The notes under the pieces are model-generated. The model was not told the origin of the DNA and ran no database searches. It worked only from the letters and a program-made list of their open reading frames with translations. From Erwinia sp. 198 (GTDB lineage Bacteria; Pseudomonadota; Gammaproteobacteria; Enterobacterales; Enterobacteriaceae), in the NCBI RefSeq assembly GCF_003937915.1, contig NZ_RHUM01000009.1:1-64000 (forward strand): a stretch of DNA of 64,000 bases. The letters are read 5' to 3'. A program made the translations under genes and the position numbers. Shown in pieces: positions 8,426 to 18,898 of this stretch (position 1 is its first letter; each line of letters starts with the position of its first letter).

Positions 8426-8672
8426 TATCACCACTCCCGCCTTTACTCTACGCTGCTCCCTTTAAGGGATAATTAAGTCTATGCCCTTTTTTGCGTAATA
8501 ATTGAGTAATTAACGGTCGTTTTTAGTGTGATATTTCGCCAAAAAAAGGGCGTGTCGTAAGAGATAACAAAACTTAGCAAAAGAGTCAGCGGCTTAGAGG
8601 TTCCATAACGCCGGGCTAACCTTTATCATCTTCGATCACTTTTTGCCTTATTACCGCCAGAAGACGGATTAC

Positions 8673-9872
8673 ATGTATCAACCTGTCGCGTTATTTATCG
8701 GCCTGCGTTATATGCGCGGGCGAGCATCAGACCGCTTCGGGCGGTTTGTATCCTGGCTTTCCGCCATCGGCATCACGCTGGGGGTGCTGGCGCTGGTCAC
8801 CGTGCTGTCGGTGATGAACGGCTTTGAACACGAGCTGGAAAAAAGCACCTTAAACCTGATGCCCCAGGCGCTGATTAGCAGCGAGAAAGGCTCGATCGAC
8901 CCGCAGCAGGTGCCGGCGGATTCGCTACAGCTGAAAGGGGTCAGTCGCGTCACGCCGCTGACCACCGGCGACGTGGTGCTGCAAAGCGCCCGCAGCGTCG
9001 GCGTCGGCGTTATGCTGGGCATCAACCCTGACGAGCCGGATCCGCTGACGCCCTATCTCGCCAACGTGAAGCAGAGCGATCTACAGCCCAATCAGTACCG
9101 CATTATCGTTGGCGAACAGCTGGCAGAGCAGCTTGGCCTGAAGCGCGGTGACCAGCTGCGGCTGATGGTGCCGTCTGCCAGCCAGTTTACACCGATGGGG
9201 CGGCTGCCCAGCCAGCGCCTGTTTACCGTTATCGGCACGTTCGCTGCCAACAGCGAGGTGGACGGCTATCAGATCCTGGTCAACCAGCAGGACGCCTCGC
9301 GCCTGATGCGCTATCCGGCTGGCCATATCACCGGCTGGCGGCTGTGGCTGGATAAACCTCTACAGGTGGATACGCTCAGCGAGCAGAAGCTGCCGGACGG
9401 CCTGGTCTGGAAAGACTGGCGCGAGCGGAAGGGCGAGCTGTTCCAGGCGGTGAAGATGGAGAAAAACATGATGGGGCTGCTGCTCAGCCTGATTGTCGCC
9501 GTCGCCGCGTTTAATATCATCACCTCGCTGGGCCTGCTGATTATGGAAAAGCAGGGCGAAGTGGCGATCCTGCAAACTCAGGGGCTGACCCGCCGGCAAA
9601 TTGTGCTGGTATTTATGGTGCAGGGCGCAACCGCCGGCATCGTTGGCTCGCTGGTCGGCGCGCTGCTGGGCGTGCTGCTTGCCAGCCAGCTGAATAATCT
9701 GATGCCGCTGATCGGCATCTTCCTGGATGGTGCGGCGCTGCCCGTTGAAATTTCCGCCGTTCAGGTAGCCACCATTGTTCTTATCGCGATGGCCGTGGCG
9801 TTGCTTTCCACGCTCTATCCATCCTGGCGCGCCGCCGCCGTTCAACCCGCTGAGGCTTTACGTTATGAGTAA
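8673..9872 (+). CDS. lolC: Lipoprotein-releasing ABC transporter permease LolC
   Basis: The 399-residue inner-membrane protein has one N-terminal membrane helix (about 25-48), a large periplasmic domain that docks LolA, and three C-terminal helices (about 265-395). This is the MacB-type topology. With LolE and the ATPase LolD it extracts outer-membrane lipoproteins from the inner membrane and hands them to LolA. The start at 8673 gives exactly the family length; an in-frame ATG ten codons upstream would add a non-conserved tail. It overlaps lolD by 8 bases. Confidence 0.97.
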   Translation: MYQPVALFIGLRYMRGRASDRFGRFVSWLSAIGITLGVLALVTVLSVMNGFEHELEKSTLNLMPQALISSEKGSIDPQQVPADSLQLKGVSRVTPLTTGDVVLQSARSVGVGVMLGINPDEPDPLTPYLANVKQSDLQPNQYRIIVGEQLAEQLGLKRGDQLRLMVPSASQFTPMGRLPSQRLFTVIGTFAANSEVDGYQILVNQQDASRLMRYPAGHITGWRLWLDKPLQVDTLSEQKLPDGLVWKDWRERKGELFQAVKMEKNMMGLLLSLIVAVAAFNIITSLGLLIMEKQGEVAILQTQGLTRRQIVLVFMVQGATAGIVGSLVGALLGVLLASQLNNLMPLIGIFLDGAALPVEISAVQVATIVLIAMAVALLSTLYPSWRAAAVQPAEALRYE

Positions 9873-10569
9873 CCCGATTCTGTTGCAGTGCGACAACCTG
9901 TGCAAACGCTACCAGGAAGGCAGCGTCCAGACGGACGTCCTGCGCAATGTTTCTTTCAGCGTAGCGCCTGGCGAAATGATGGCGATTGTCGGCAGCTCCG
10001 GCTCCGGCAAAAGCACCCTGATGCACCTGCTGGGCGGGCTGGATACGCCCACCTCCGGCGACGTGGTGTTTAACGGCAAATCGCTGAACGGCATGTCTTC
10101 GTCGGCAAAGGCGGAGCTGCGCAACCGCGAGCTGGGCTTTATCTATCAGTTTCATCATCTGCTGCCCGATTTCAGCGCGCTGGAAAACGTCGCCATGCCG
10201 CTGCTGATTGGCAAGGCCAGCAAGGCGCAGGCCGAGGCGAAAGCCATTGATATGCTGCGTGCGGTTGGTCTGGAGAAGCGGGCGGCACACCGGCCTTCCG
10301 AGCTTTCCGGCGGAGAACGTCAGCGCGTGGCGATTGCCCGCGCGCTGGTAAACAATCCGCGCCTGGTGCTGGCGGATGAGCCGACCGGGAACCTGGACGC
10401 GCGCAACGCCGACGCCATTTTCGATCTGCTGGGCGAACTGAACGTGCGTCAGGGCACCGCTTTTCTGGTGGTGACGCACGATCTGCATCTGGCAAAGCGG
10501 CTTAACCGCCAGATGGAGATGCGTGACGGCGTGCTCAGCGAAGAACTGACGCTGGCGGGCATGGCGTAA
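9865..10569 (+). CDS. lolD: Lipoprotein-releasing ABC transporter ATPase LolD
   Basis: The 234-residue ABC ATPase has Walker [10 protein letters not shown] at residues 43-51, Q-loop [12 protein letters not shown], signature LSGGERQR and Walker [13 protein letters not shown]. It powers lipoprotein release by the LolCE permease. The ATG at 9865 overlaps the end of lolC, and its stop overlaps the lolE start (TAATG), so the three are translationally coupled. Length agrees with E. coli LolD (233). Confidence 0.98.
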   Translation: MSNPILLQCDNLCKRYQEGSVQTDVLRNVSFSVAPGEMMAIVGSSGSGKSTLMHLLGGLDTPTSGDVVFNGKSLNGMSSSAKAELRNRELGFIYQFHHLLPDFSALENVAMPLLIGKASKAQAEAKAIDMLRAVGLEKRAAHRPSELSGGERQRVAIARALVNNPRLVLADEPTGNLDARNADAIFDLLGELNVRQGTAFLVVTHDLHLAKRLNRQMEMRDGVLSEELTLAGMA

Positions 10570-11813
10570 TGGCAAGTTCTCTTTCTCTGCTCCTGGGCCT
10601 GCGCTTCAGCCGTGGGCGCCGTCGCGGCGGCATGGTATCGCTGATTTCAGCGATCTCTACGGTTGGCATCGCGCTGGGCGTGGCGGTGCTGATTATCGGC
10701 CTCAGCGCCATGAACGGCTTCGAACGCGAGCTGAATAACCGCATCCTGGCCGTGGTGCCGCACGGTGAAATCGAACCGGTCAACCAGCCCTTTACCGGCT
10801 GGCAGTCGCTGCTGCCGAAGGTGGAGCAGGTTCCGGGCATCGCGGCGGCTGCACCCTATATCAATTTCACCGGCCTGATTGAGAGCGGCGCAAAGCTGCA
10901 GGCGATTCAGGTAAAAGGCGTCGATCCGCAGCAGGAAACTAAACTGAGCGCGCTGCCTGCTTACGTGCAGAACAATGCCTGGCAAAGCTTCGGCGCGGGC
11001 AGGCAGCAGATTATCTTAGGTCAGGGCGTCGCCAATACTCTGAAGGTAAAGCAGGGCGACTGGCTGACCATTATGATCCCCAACAGCGATCCTGAACATA
11101 AGCTGCTCCAGCCGAAACGCGTGCGCCTCCAGGTCAGCGGCATTCTGGCGCTGAGCGGGATGTTGGATCACAGCCTGGCGCTGGTGCCGTTGCAGGATGC
11201 GCAAAATTATCTGGCGATGCGTGACAGTGTCACAGGTATCGCGCTGAAGATGACCAATCCGTTTGCCGCGCAGAAGCTGGTGCGGGACGCGGGCGAAGTA
11301 ACGCACGCCTATGTCTATATCCGCAGCTGGATTGGCACCTACGGCTATATGTACCGCGACATTCAGATGATCCGCGCCATTATGTATCTGGCAATGGTGC
11401 TGGTGATCGGCGTGGCCTGTTTTAACATTGTCTCCACGCTGGTCATGGCGGTGAAGGACAAGAGCGGCGATATCGCGGTGCTGCGCACGCTGGGCGCCAG
11501 GGACGGACTGATCCGCGCTATTTTTGTCTGGTATGGGCTGATGGCTGGCCTGCTGGGCAGCGTCAGCGGCGTGGTGGTCGGCGTGCTGGCGGCCTTTAAC
11601 CTGACGCCGATTATCCACGGTATCGAAACCTTAACCGGCTATCATTTCCTGTCCGGCGATATCTATTTTATCGACTTTCTGCCGTCGGAAGTGCACTGGC
11701 AGGATGTGGGTATCGTGCTGCTTACCTCGCTGCTGCTGAGCCTGATCGCCAGCTGGTATCCGGCCAGACGCGCCAGCCGCATCGATCCGGCGCGCGTGCT
11801 GAGTGGGCAGTAG
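10569..11813 (+). CDS. lolE: Lipoprotein-releasing ABC transporter permease LolE
   Basis: The 414-residue MacB-type permease is homologous to LolC. Its N-terminus [15 protein letters not shown] leads into the first membrane helix, then a periplasmic domain and three C-terminal helices, with the conserved [13 protein letters not shown] tail. It forms the second half of the LolCDE membrane core and binds the lipoprotein substrate. The start codon shares a base with the lolD stop. It ends one base before the nagK start. Confidence 0.97.
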   Translation: MASSLSLLLGLRFSRGRRRGGMVSLISAISTVGIALGVAVLIIGLSAMNGFERELNNRILAVVPHGEIEPVNQPFTGWQSLLPKVEQVPGIAAAAPYINFTGLIESGAKLQAIQVKGVDPQQETKLSALPAYVQNNAWQSFGAGRQQIILGQGVANTLKVKQGDWLTIMIPNSDPEHKLLQPKRVRLQVSGILALSGMLDHSLALVPLQDAQNYLAMRDSVTGIALKMTNPFAAQKLVRDAGEVTHAYVYIRSWIGTYGYMYRDIQMIRAIMYLAMVLVIGVACFNIVSTLVMAVKDKSGDIAVLRTLGARDGLIRAIFVWYGLMAGLLGSVSGVVVGVLAAFNLTPIIHGIETLTGYHFLSGDIYFIDFLPSEVHWQDVGIVLLTSLLLSLIASWYPARRASRIDPARVLSGQ

Positions 11814-11814
11814 C

Positions 11815-12726
11815 ATGTATTACGGCTTTGACGTCGGCGGCAGCAAAATCGCGCTTGGCGTCTATAACGAGCAGCGCCAGCTTATCTGGAGCCAGCGCGC
11901 CGTCACGCCCACGCATGATTACGCGCAGCTGCTCGACAGGCTGGCGGCGATGACGAACGAAGCCGATAAGTTCTGCGGCACGCGGGGCAGCGTCGGTATG
12001 GGCATCCCCGGGCTGCCCGTGCCGGATGACGGCACGGTCTTTACCGCCAACGTGCCGGCGGCGCAGGGGCAGCGCCTGCAGGCGGATCTGAGCCAGCGGC
12101 TGGGGCGGGAAGTGCGTATCGATAATGACGCCAACTGTTTTGCGCTGTCGGAAGCCTGGGACGACGAGTTCAAAGCCTATCCGGTGGTGCTGGGGCTGAT
12201 CCTGGGCACCGGCGTGGGCGGCGGGCTGATAGTGGAAGGCAAACCGCTGACCGGACGCAACTTCGTCGCGGGCGAGTTCGGTCATATGCGGCTGCCGCTG
12301 GATGCGCTGGAAGTGCTGGGCCGAGACGTGGCGCAGCCTCTCTGCGGCTGCGGCAAGCGCGGCTGTATTGAGCCGTGGCTTTCCGGGCCGGGCTTTGCCC
12401 GCCTGTGGCGTCTACATAATCAGTCAGATCTCAGTGCGCCTGAAATCGCCAGCCGTTATTATCAACGGGACGAGCAGGCCATAGCCCATACTGCCCGCTA
12501 TCAGGCGCTGTTGGCCGTTTGCCTGGCAAACTGGCTGACGCTGGTGGATCCGCATCTGGTGGTGGTGGGCGGCGGGCTGTCTGGTTTTAACGCGCTTTAC
12601 GACGGGCTGGAGCAGCAGGTGGCAAAGCATCTGTTGCCGCGAGCAAAGCCGCCGCGTTTTGCCAAAGCCCGCCATGGCGATGCAGGCGGCACGCGCGGCG
12701 CCGCTTTTTTGCACATTAAGGATTAG
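11815..12726 (+). CDS. nagK: N-acetyl-D-glucosamine kinase NagK
   Basis: The 303-residue ROK-family kinase equals the E. coli length. It has the N-terminal phosphate-binding motif [10 protein letters not shown], the ROK signature region ([27 protein letters not shown]) and the structural zinc motif [10 protein letters not shown]. It phosphorylates free GlcNAc to GlcNAc-6-P, feeding murein recycling. The ATG follows the lolE stop by one base, so it is co-transcribed with lolCDE as in E. coli. Confidence 0.96.
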   Translation: MYYGFDVGGSKIALGVYNEQRQLIWSQRAVTPTHDYAQLLDRLAAMTNEADKFCGTRGSVGMGIPGLPVPDDGTVFTANVPAAQGQRLQADLSQRLGREVRIDNDANCFALSEAWDDEFKAYPVVLGLILGTGVGGGLIVEGKPLTGRNFVAGEFGHMRLPLDALEVLGRDVAQPLCGCGKRGCIEPWLSGPGFARLWRLHNQSDLSAPEIASRYYQRDEQAIAHTARYQALLAVCLANWLTLVDPHLVVVGGGLSGFNALYDGLEQQVAKHLLPRAKPPRFAKARHGDAGGTRGAAFLHIKD

Positions 12727-12736
12727 AGGATTTAAC

Positions 12737-13567
12737 ATGCGTACACCCCGTCGCCGGCTGAGACTGGCTCGCTACAAGAAAACCCGACGCAAGGTGCAGC
12801 AGCGTTTGCGTCAGCGAATTTTCGAACGCGACCGCAATCTGGAGATCGCCATGCATCCTTTACCGCGAGTTGTTGTCCTGACCGGCGCAGGTATCTCTGC
12901 CGAGTCGGGGATCCGTACTTTCCGGGCTGCCGACGGCCTGTGGGAGGAGCACAAGGTGGAAGACGTGGCGACGCCGGAAGGCTTCGCGCGCGATCCGCAA
13001 AAAGTTCAGGCGTTTTATAACGCCCGCCGTCGTCAGCTGACCAGCGGCAATATTCAGCCCAATGCGGCGCATACGGCGTTGGCCGAGCTGGAAGCCGCGC
13101 TGGGTGACCACTTCCTGCTGGTGACGCAAAATATTGATAACCTGCACGAACGCGCGGGCAGCCGTAACGTTATCCATATGCACGGCGAGCTGCTGAAGGT
13201 GCGCTGCGTCTCCAGCGGTCAGGTGCTGCACTGGCAGGAAGACGTTAAGGAAGACGATCGCTGTCACTGCTGTCAGTTCCCGTCGGTGCTTCGCCCGCAC
13301 GTGGTGTGGTTTGGCGAAATGCCGCTCCAGATGGATGAGATCTATCAGGCGCTGGCGCAGGCGGACTATTTTATCGCTATCGGCACTTCCGGCCACGTCT
13401 ATCCGGCGGCGGGCTTTGTGCATGAGGCGAAACTGCAGGGCGCCCATACCGTGGAGCTGAACCTGGAGCCAAGCCAGGTCGGCAGCGAGTTTGAAGAGAA
13501 ACAGTACGGACTGGCAAGCGAGGTGGTGCCGGAGTTTGTGCAACGGCTGCTGGCGAAGATCAAGTAA
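12737..13567 (+). CDS. cobB: NAD-dependent protein deacylase CobB
   Basis: This sirtuin has the Rossmann motif [18 protein letters not shown], the catalytic [12 protein letters not shown] and IHMHGELL motifs, and a CHCCQ zinc-site segment. It removes acetyl and succinyl groups from lysines, for example on acetyl-CoA synthetase. The ATG at 12737 (276 residues, with a basic N-terminal extension) has TTAGAGGA upstream and corresponds to the long E. coli isoform. An internal ATG at 12851 would give the short form. It is the last gene of the lolCDE-nagK-cobB run. Confidence 0.96.
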   Translation: MRTPRRRLRLARYKKTRRKVQQRLRQRIFERDRNLEIAMHPLPRVVVLTGAGISAESGIRTFRAADGLWEEHKVEDVATPEGFARDPQKVQAFYNARRRQLTSGNIQPNAAHTALAELEAALGDHFLLVTQNIDNLHERAGSRNVIHMHGELLKVRCVSSGQVLHWQEDVKEDDRCHCCQFPSVLRPHVVWFGEMPLQMDEIYQALAQADYFIAIGTSGHVYPAAGFVHEAKLQGAHTVELNLEPSQVGSEFEEKQYGLASEVVPEFVQRLLAKIK

Positions 13568-13710
13568 GCCTGCCGTTCTTAACATTGTTAGCGTCAACCA
13601 GCATGGGCGGGGACAGCTTATCAAAGAAATGACTGCCTGTTTACACATCCTCATGACGTGCATGTATGACTATCGCGTGACGCAGCTGTACCAGCTTAAA
13701 TCTGAGGTCA

Positions 13711-13735
13711 AAGCCCGCCGCGTGCGGGCTTTTTA
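13711..13735 (+). terminator. Intrinsic terminator downstream of cobB
   Basis: The stem GCCCGC/GCGGGC has a CGCGT loop and is followed by TTTTTATT, about 145 bases after the cobB stop. Confidence 0.8.
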
Positions 13736-13909
13736 TTACGGCAATGGGCCCGGGGAAGCCAGTAATTGCTGCGGATTTCAGGGGGATTATTTTAGCGTTT
13801 TCTCTGCGGCAGGCCATTGAAAGGCCGTAATAAACATTCATAACAAATGCTACGGCTTGCGGCATGGCGCCCTGTACTGATTGCCGGGCCCCGGCAGGAA
13901 TAAGGCTCA

Positions 13910-13932
13910 GGCGGGATTTTTCCCGCCTTTTT
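13910..13932. terminator. Bidirectional terminator between cobB and the EthD gene
   Basis: GGCGGGA and TCCCGCC pair around a TTTT loop and are followed by TTTTT on the plus strand. It also lies just after the stop of the minus-strand EthD-family gene. Confidence 0.75.
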
Positions 13933-13940
13933 CGCTCGTG

Positions 13941-14249
13941 TTACGCCACGACTTCAGAAATCCACTTCACTGACGTGATATTGGTAAAGTTTGCCACATC
14001 ATCCACAATCTCATCGATATGACCTGCCATGCCTTTTTGCAGATCGTCGACAGAGCGGCACACCAGATGGCAGGCGGCAACATAGGGTGCTGGCGTACCT
14101 TCAGGTGTGCCAATGATTTTGTCGATGGAGAAGGACACCAGATAGTCGCCCATCCTTGCTTTGATCAGCGGCAGATGCACATCGCGATAGTAGTCGTGAT
14201 CGAATTCACCGTTTTCAACGTTCGGATATAACACGCTATATTTTATCAA
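13941..14249 (-). CDS. EthD family protein
   Basis: The 102-residue soluble protein has the dimeric alpha/beta-barrel (EthD) fold pattern: KYSVLYPNVENGEFDHDYYRDVHLPL, with the conserved His-Leu-Pro-Leu, then a Tyr-Val-Ala-Ala-Cys strand and a C-terminal amphipathic strand. EthD was first described with ethyl tert-butyl ether degradation, but most homologues are of unknown role. It stands alone between cobB and ydcO, both separated by terminators. Confidence 0.8.
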   Translation of the reverse strand: MIKYSVLYPNVENGEFDHDYYRDVHLPLIKARMGDYLVSFSIDKIIGTPEGTPAPYVAACHLVCRSVDDLQKGMAGHIDEIVDDVANFTNITSVKWISEVVA

Positions 14250-14458
14250 ATTTCACCTCTTTGGTTGCACCGACGCGCAGCACGCCGGGTAATCCTCAGT
14301 ATAGCGGGGAGGCCAGCGAGGTGATTAGCGCTCTGAGGCACGGCTGTGTCTGTGCTTTCCTTTGGCAACGTGGCTGATACAGCAGGCCGCGCGCCTGGTT
14401 TCTGGCGCAACGGTAGTCAGGCCAGCCGGTAAAATAGCGCTCAAAATGGCCACTTGTC

Positions 14459-15634
14459 TTAGCGGCGCGGCAAACAAAAAACCAGATGCGCCGCTATCCC
14501 ACCTACCAACCCCCAGAACGCCGCGCCAATCCCCATCAGCGTCACACCAGACGCCGTGATCAGAAAGGTAATCACCGCCGCGTCACGTTGTTTATCCTCC
14601 GCCAGCGCGCGCTGCAGGCTGCCCGCTATCGTTCCCAGCAGCGCCAGTCCGGCGAGGATATGAATAAGCGCAGGCGGCAATGCGCTGAACAGCTGACCGA
14701 TCGCGCCGCCAAACAGGCCCGCCAGCAGATAGAAGAGGCCCGCGCAGATCGCGCCCCAGTAGCGACGCTGCGGATCGGTATGTACGTCCGGCCCCATACA
14801 GATTGCCGCCGTAATGGCCGCGATACAGACGGAAAAACCACCGAAAGGCGAAAGCAGCAGCGAAGCCAGCCCGGTCCAGCTTATCAGCGGCGAAACGGGC
14901 ACCGGATAGCCTGCGGCCTGCAGCGTGGCGATGCCGGGCGCATTTTGGGAAGCCATCGTCACCACAAAAAAGGGAACGCCGATGCCGAGCAGCGTTGGCC
15001 AGCTAAAATGCGGCGCGATAAATGCCGGCACGGCAAAGATCAGCGGCTGCTGCGAAAGGTGGATCTCTCCCTTTATCACCGCGACGGCCAGCCCCACCAG
15101 CAGCGTCAGCACAATGGCATAGCGCGGCAGAAAGCGGCGCGCTAACAGGTAAGCCAGGAACATGCTGGCCGTCAGCGTAAAATCAGGTCGCAGCGAGGCG
15201 AAAGCATCAAGGCCAAAGCGCAATAAAATGCCCGCCAGCATGGCGGCGGAAATCGCCTGCGGAATATGGTTCATCAGGCGCGCAAACAGGCCGGTCACGC
15301 CGCAGAGAAAAATCAGCCCGGAAGCAAAGATAAATACGCCGATGGTTTCCGGCATGGGAGTGCCGGGCAGGCTGGTGACCAGCAGCGCTGCGCCCGGCGT
15401 GGACCAGGCCGTCAGCACGGGCGCGCGATAATAGATCGACAGCCCAATTGAGGTCACGCCCATTGCCAAGCCCAACATGCTTAGCCAGCCGCCAGCCTGC
15501 GTTGCCGTTGCGCCGGCGGCTCCGGCGGCCTGGAAAATAATGGCGGCAGAGCTGGTGTAGCCCACCAGCACCGCGACAAACCCCGCCACCACGGCGGGAA
15601 AAGTCAGGTGACGTAAAGAAAAGGCAGGACGCAT
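14459..15634 (-). CDS. ydcO: BenE/YdcO-family benzoate:H+ symporter-like permease
   Basis: The 391-residue protein (same as E. coli YdcO) has about 12 hydrophobic segments and the BenE-type pattern: VVAGFVAVLVGYTSSAAIIFQA near the start, and FGGFSVCIAAITAAICMGPDVH in the second half. The family is proposed to import benzoate or similar aromatic acids with protons. The ATG at 15632-15634 is chosen; twenty further in-frame codons upstream would run through the regulatory repeats. It is divergent from sutR, as in E. coli. Confidence 0.88.
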   Translation of the reverse strand: MRPAFSLRHLTFPAVVAGFVAVLVGYTSSAAIIFQAAGAAGATATQAGGWLSMLGLAMGVTSIGLSIYYRAPVLTAWSTPGAALLVTSLPGTPMPETIGVFIFASGLIFLCGVTGLFARLMNHIPQAISAAMLAGILLRFGLDAFASLRPDFTLTASMFLAYLLARRFLPRYAIVLTLLVGLAVAVIKGEIHLSQQPLIFAVPAFIAPHFSWPTLLGIGVPFFVVTMASQNAPGIATLQAAGYPVPVSPLISWTGLASLLLSPFGGFSVCIAAITAAICMGPDVHTDPQRRYWGAICAGLFYLLAGLFGGAIGQLFSALPPALIHILAGLALLGTIAGSLQRALAEDKQRDAAVITFLITASGVTLMGIGAAFWGLVGGIAAHLVFCLPRR

Positions 15635-15653
15635 GATCCCCTCCCGATTGACC

Positions 15654-15695
15654 GTTATAACGCACAAGCTAGCACTGTGCGCTATAACGTACAAG
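15654..15695. promoter_or_regulatory. Direct repeats between ydcO and sutR, candidate SutR operators
   Basis: Two near-identical 15-mers, GTTATAACGCACAAG (15654-15668) and GCTATAACGTACAAG (15681-15695), are spaced 27 bases start to start in the 93-bp divergent promoter gap. Their position suits binding by the adjacent HTH-cupin regulator. Confidence 0.5.
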
Positions 15696-15727
15696 TGTTA
15701 TGCTGAGTAAAAAACGGGGGAGTTTTG

Positions 15728-16333
15728 ATGTCACAAACACTACCGGAACCTGGTCGTATTCTGAGAGCGCTGCGCCTGGCGCGCGGCTGGAGCCTGACGG
15801 AAGCCGCCGCGCAGACAGGCGTCAGCAAAGCCATGCTTGGCCAGGTTGAACGCGGCGAATCCAGCCCAACCGTGGCTACGCTATGGAAGATAGCAACCGG
15901 TTTTAACGTACCTTTTTCGCATTTTATTGCCGATCCCGCACCTGAGAGCGCCTTTCTTCGCAGCGTAGAGACCGATCGCTGGCGACAGCAGCGTACGACC
16001 ATGCAGGCCAGCCCGCTGTTTCCCTTCGATCGCCAGCTGGGTTTTGACATGCTGGTGGTTGAGATGGCCGCAGGCGCACTCAGCGAGTCTTCTTCCCATG
16101 AACGCGGCGTAATTGAACACGTTGTCGTTATTGAAGGCGAACTCCGGCTGGCGACCGGCGCGCAATGGCATACGCTTAAGGCAGGCGAAGGGCTGCGTTT
16201 TCAAGCCGATGCGCCGCACAGCTACCGCAACGATGGCTCAGAGCCGGTGCGTTTTTACAGCCTGATCCACTATCCGTCCGCCTTTAGCCTTCAGGGCGGC
16301 GGCGGGGCGAAGCCGCAGTATCCGAGCAGGTAA
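15728..16333 (+). CDS. sutR: XRE-cupin transcriptional regulator, SutR-like
   Basis: The 201-residue protein has an N-terminal Cro/CI-type helix-turn-helix (about residues 8-62; SLTEAAAQTGVSKAMLGQVERG) and a C-terminal cupin domain (about 105-185, HVVVIEGELRLATG and LKAGEGLRFQADAPH). E. coli SutR (YdcN) regulates sulfur-utilisation genes and lies beside ydcO. GGGGGAG precedes the ATG at 15728. This regulator-permease pair sits between cobB and pepT, a different place from in E. coli. Confidence 0.88.
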   Translation: MSQTLPEPGRILRALRLARGWSLTEAAAQTGVSKAMLGQVERGESSPTVATLWKIATGFNVPFSHFIADPAPESAFLRSVETDRWRQQRTTMQASPLFPFDRQLGFDMLVVEMAAGALSESSSHERGVIEHVVVIEGELRLATGAQWHTLKAGEGLRFQADAPHSYRNDGSEPVRFYSLIHYPSAFSLQGGGGAKPQYPSR

Positions 16334-16401
16334 CTGACCTGACGCAATAAACGTCGGGCAAAATAACAGATAATAACCGTCCGCACTCAGAGGGAAGGCA
16401 G

Positions 16402-17637
16402 ATGACAAATTTACTCGAACGCTTCTTGCACTATGTTTCATTCGACACGCAGTCTAAAGCACATGTTCGGCAGGTTCCCAGTACGGAAGGGCAATGGCGG
16501 CTGGCTCGTGAGTTAAAACAGGAGCTGGAAGCGCTGGGGCTGAGCGACGTCACGCTTAGCGGGCACGCCATCGTCATGGCGACCCTGCCTGCGAACGTTG
16601 CCTGGCCTGTACCAACTATCGGGTTTATCGCCCATATGGACACATCGCCGGACTTTACCGGTAAAAATGTTAATCCGCAGATCGTTGAGAACTATCGCGG
16701 CGGCGACATCGCGCTGGGCAGCGGTGATGAGGTGCTGTCGCCGGTGATGTTCCCCGTGATGCACCGCCTGACGGGCCACACGCTGATCACCACCGATGGT
16801 AAAACGCTGCTGGGCGCGGATGATAAAGCGGGCGTGGCGGAGATCATGACGGCCATCGCCCGGCTGAAAAGCGAGAACGTGCCGCATGGCGATATCCGCA
16901 TCGCTTTTACCCCGGACGAAGAAATAGGCAAAGGCACCAGCTGTTTCGACGTGGCGGCTTTTGGTGCCGAATGGGCCTATACCATCGACGGTAGCGATCT
17001 GGGCGAGTTTGAATATGAAAACTTCAATGCCGCTTCCGCTACCGTAAAGATTGTCGGCAACAACGTGCATCCCGGCAGCGCTAAAGGCGTAATGGTCAAC
17101 GCGCTGGATCTGGCGATGCGTTTTCACGCCGCCATGCCGGAAAAAGAGGTGCCGGAGCAGACTGAAGGCTATGAGGGCTTCTACCATCTGCACGGTATCA
17201 AAGGCAGCGTGGATAAAGCGGAGCTGCACTACATTATCCGCGATTTTGACCGCGACAGCTTTGAAGCCAGAAAACAGGTGATGAAAGATATCGCCGCCAC
17301 GCTGAGCGAGGGCAAACAGCCGGGCGTCAGCATTGAGGTGCAGACGGAAGACAGCTATTACAACATGCGCGAAAAGGTCGAAGTGCATGCGCATATTATT
17401 GAGTTGGCGCTGCAGGCGATGCGGGAAAGTGGCGTGGAGCCGGTGACGAAGCCGATACGCGGCGGGACTGACGGCGCGGCGCTGTCATTCAAGGGGCTGC
17501 CTTGCCCGAATATTTTTACCGGCGGCTATAACTATCATGGCAAGCACGAGTTCGCCTCGCTGGATATTATGGAAAAAACGGTGACGGTGATTATGCGCAT
17601 CGCGGCGCTGACGGCGGAAAAAGCGAGAAAATCCTGA
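16402..17637 (+). CDS. pepT: Peptidase T (tripeptidase)
   Basis: The 411-residue M20 metallopeptidase has the metal and catalytic motifs [11 protein letters not shown] (His and Asp), GADDKAG (bridging Asp), TPDEEIGKG (catalytic Glu pair), TIDGSDLGE and, near the C-terminus, YHGKHEF. The dimerisation lid domain lies at about 205-330. It releases N-terminal residues from tripeptides in the cytoplasm. The ATG has GGAAG upstream. It is monocistronic and convergent with roxA. Confidence 0.97.
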   Translation: MTNLLERFLHYVSFDTQSKAHVRQVPSTEGQWRLARELKQELEALGLSDVTLSGHAIVMATLPANVAWPVPTIGFIAHMDTSPDFTGKNVNPQIVENYRGGDIALGSGDEVLSPVMFPVMHRLTGHTLITTDGKTLLGADDKAGVAEIMTAIARLKSENVPHGDIRIAFTPDEEIGKGTSCFDVAAFGAEWAYTIDGSDLGEFEYENFNAASATVKIVGNNVHPGSAKGVMVNALDLAMRFHAAMPEKEVPEQTEGYEGFYHLHGIKGSVDKAELHYIIRDFDRDSFEARKQVMKDIAATLSEGKQPGVSIEVQTEDSYYNMREKVEVHAHIIELALQAMRESGVEPVTKPIRGGTDGAALSFKGLPCPNIFTGGYNYHGKHEFASLDIMEKTVTVIMRIAALTAEKARKS

Positions 17638-17643
17638 GCAGAT

Positions 17644-17670
17644 AAAAACGGCCCTGAAATCAGGGCCGTT
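17644..17670 (-). terminator. Intrinsic terminator at the roxA/pepT junction
   Basis: AACGGCCCTGA and TCAGGGCCGTT pair around a 2-base spacer. On the minus strand the stem is followed by TTTTATC, so it serves roxA best, and the stem also lies directly after pepT. Confidence 0.8.
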
Positions 17671-17674
17671 ACGG

Positions 17675-18802
17675 TTATTCTTCTTCGCTAAAATACCAGT
17701 AGCCGCTGTTAACCAATGCCGCCAGCTGCGCCAGGAAAGACGGATCGTCCAGCGCCTCGCCCAAATCCGCTGCATTCACTGAATGCTGATTCGCTAACAC
17801 CCGCAATGCGTCCGGCCGCTGCGATTCAAGCCGTTCGCCGTTAACAAACACAGCCTCGCCAATAGACAGCACGCGCAGGCCGCCCAGACGTTGCAGGCTG
17901 TCGCCCTGTTGCAGCGCGTCGTAAATCTCATCCGGCTGGTAAGGGGGTTCCGGCGGCGCCACATCCAGCTCGTGACGGGACTGAGAGATGAACTCGCCAA
18001 ACCACTGGTTAAAGTGTTCCGGCTGGTTAATCACCTCCAGCATCATGTCGCGGATGCCGTCCAGCTCCTGTGGCAGAATTTCTGCGGTGTTTTCACGCGG
18101 CGGCACGTCCGGATCGGTAAAGCGACGGCTGCCCAGCTCGCGCGACAGCACATAGTCCGCAAAGCCGCTGATCAGCTCGCGGCCGCTTGGCGCGCGGAAG
18201 CCAACGGAATAGTTAATCGCGCTTTCCAGCGAGTAGCCTTCGTGTGGGAATCCTGGCGGAATATAAAGGATATCGCCCGGTTCCATTTCCTCATCAATAA
18301 TCGCGTCGAACGGCTCGACCTGTAGCAGGTCCGGATGCGGACAGTGCTGTTTCATGGCGACTTTTTCACCCACGCGCCAGCGGCGGCGGCCGGTCCCCTG
18401 AATGATAAAGACATCGTACTGATCCAGATGCGGACCAACGCCGCCGCCGGGCACAGAGAAGGAGATCATCAGATCGTCGGTGCGCCAGTCCGGCAGGAAG
18501 CGAAAAGGGCGCATCAGCGCGGCCGAAGGCTCGTGCCAGTGGTCGACCGCCTGCACCAGCAGCGACCAGTTGTTTTCGCCAAGGTGGTCAAAGCTTTCAA
18601 ACGGCCCGTGCGCGACCTGCCACTTGTCGTTGTCATGACTGACCAGGCGGCTGTCGACCTCGTTTTCCATCGCAAGACCGGCCAGCTCGTCCGGCGAAAT
18701 AGGATCGACAAAATTTTTAAAGCCGCGCTTGAGCACGACGGGACGCTTTTGCCAATAGCGCTGGATAAAATCGGGCCAGTTGAGATCGAGCTGATAATCC
18801 AT
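17675..18802 (-). CDS. roxA: Ribosomal protein uL16 3-arginine hydroxylase RoxA (YcfD)
   Basis: The 375-residue JmjC-type 2-oxoglutarate oxygenase has the iron ligands in the HxD motif VGPHLDQYDVF and the distal His in IPPGFPHEGYS. It hydroxylates Arg81 of ribosomal protein L16 using Fe(II), oxygen and 2-oxoglutarate. The ATG at 18800-18802 gives the family N-terminus MDYQLDLNWPDF; ten more in-frame codons upstream are not conserved. It lies next to phoQ in the same direction, as in E. coli. Confidence 0.95.
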   Translation of the reverse strand: MDYQLDLNWPDFIQRYWQKRPVVLKRGFKNFVDPISPDELAGLAMENEVDSRLVSHDNDKWQVAHGPFESFDHLGENNWSLLVQAVDHWHEPSAALMRPFRFLPDWRTDDLMISFSVPGGGVGPHLDQYDVFIIQGTGRRRWRVGEKVAMKQHCPHPDLLQVEPFDAIIDEEMEPGDILYIPPGFPHEGYSLESAINYSVGFRAPSGRELISGFADYVLSRELGSRRFTDPDVPPRENTAEILPQELDGIRDMMLEVINQPEHFNQWFGEFISQSRHELDVAPPEPPYQPDEIYDALQQGDSLQRLGGLRVLSIGEAVFVNGERLESQRPDALRVLANQHSVNAADLGEALDDPSFLAQLAALVNSGYWYFSEEE

Positions 18803-18898
18803 AATGGGTCTTCCTGAAACGCTGAATTTCATCGATTATAACAGTCGGAAAGGATGGCAGGGAAAAGCATTTGCGGCCGCCGCCGTAAATAGCCGCCT

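Larger units (their letters stand above)
13568..13940. other. Intergenic region after cobB
   Basis: This gap contains two intrinsic terminators, listed separately. A short plus-strand frame beginning near 13629 runs into the first terminator; it has no domain I recognise and I do not call it a gene. Confidence 0.5.

Noticed and set aside
13629-13820. Short frame after cobB
   Set aside because: It runs through an intrinsic terminator and has no recognisable pattern.
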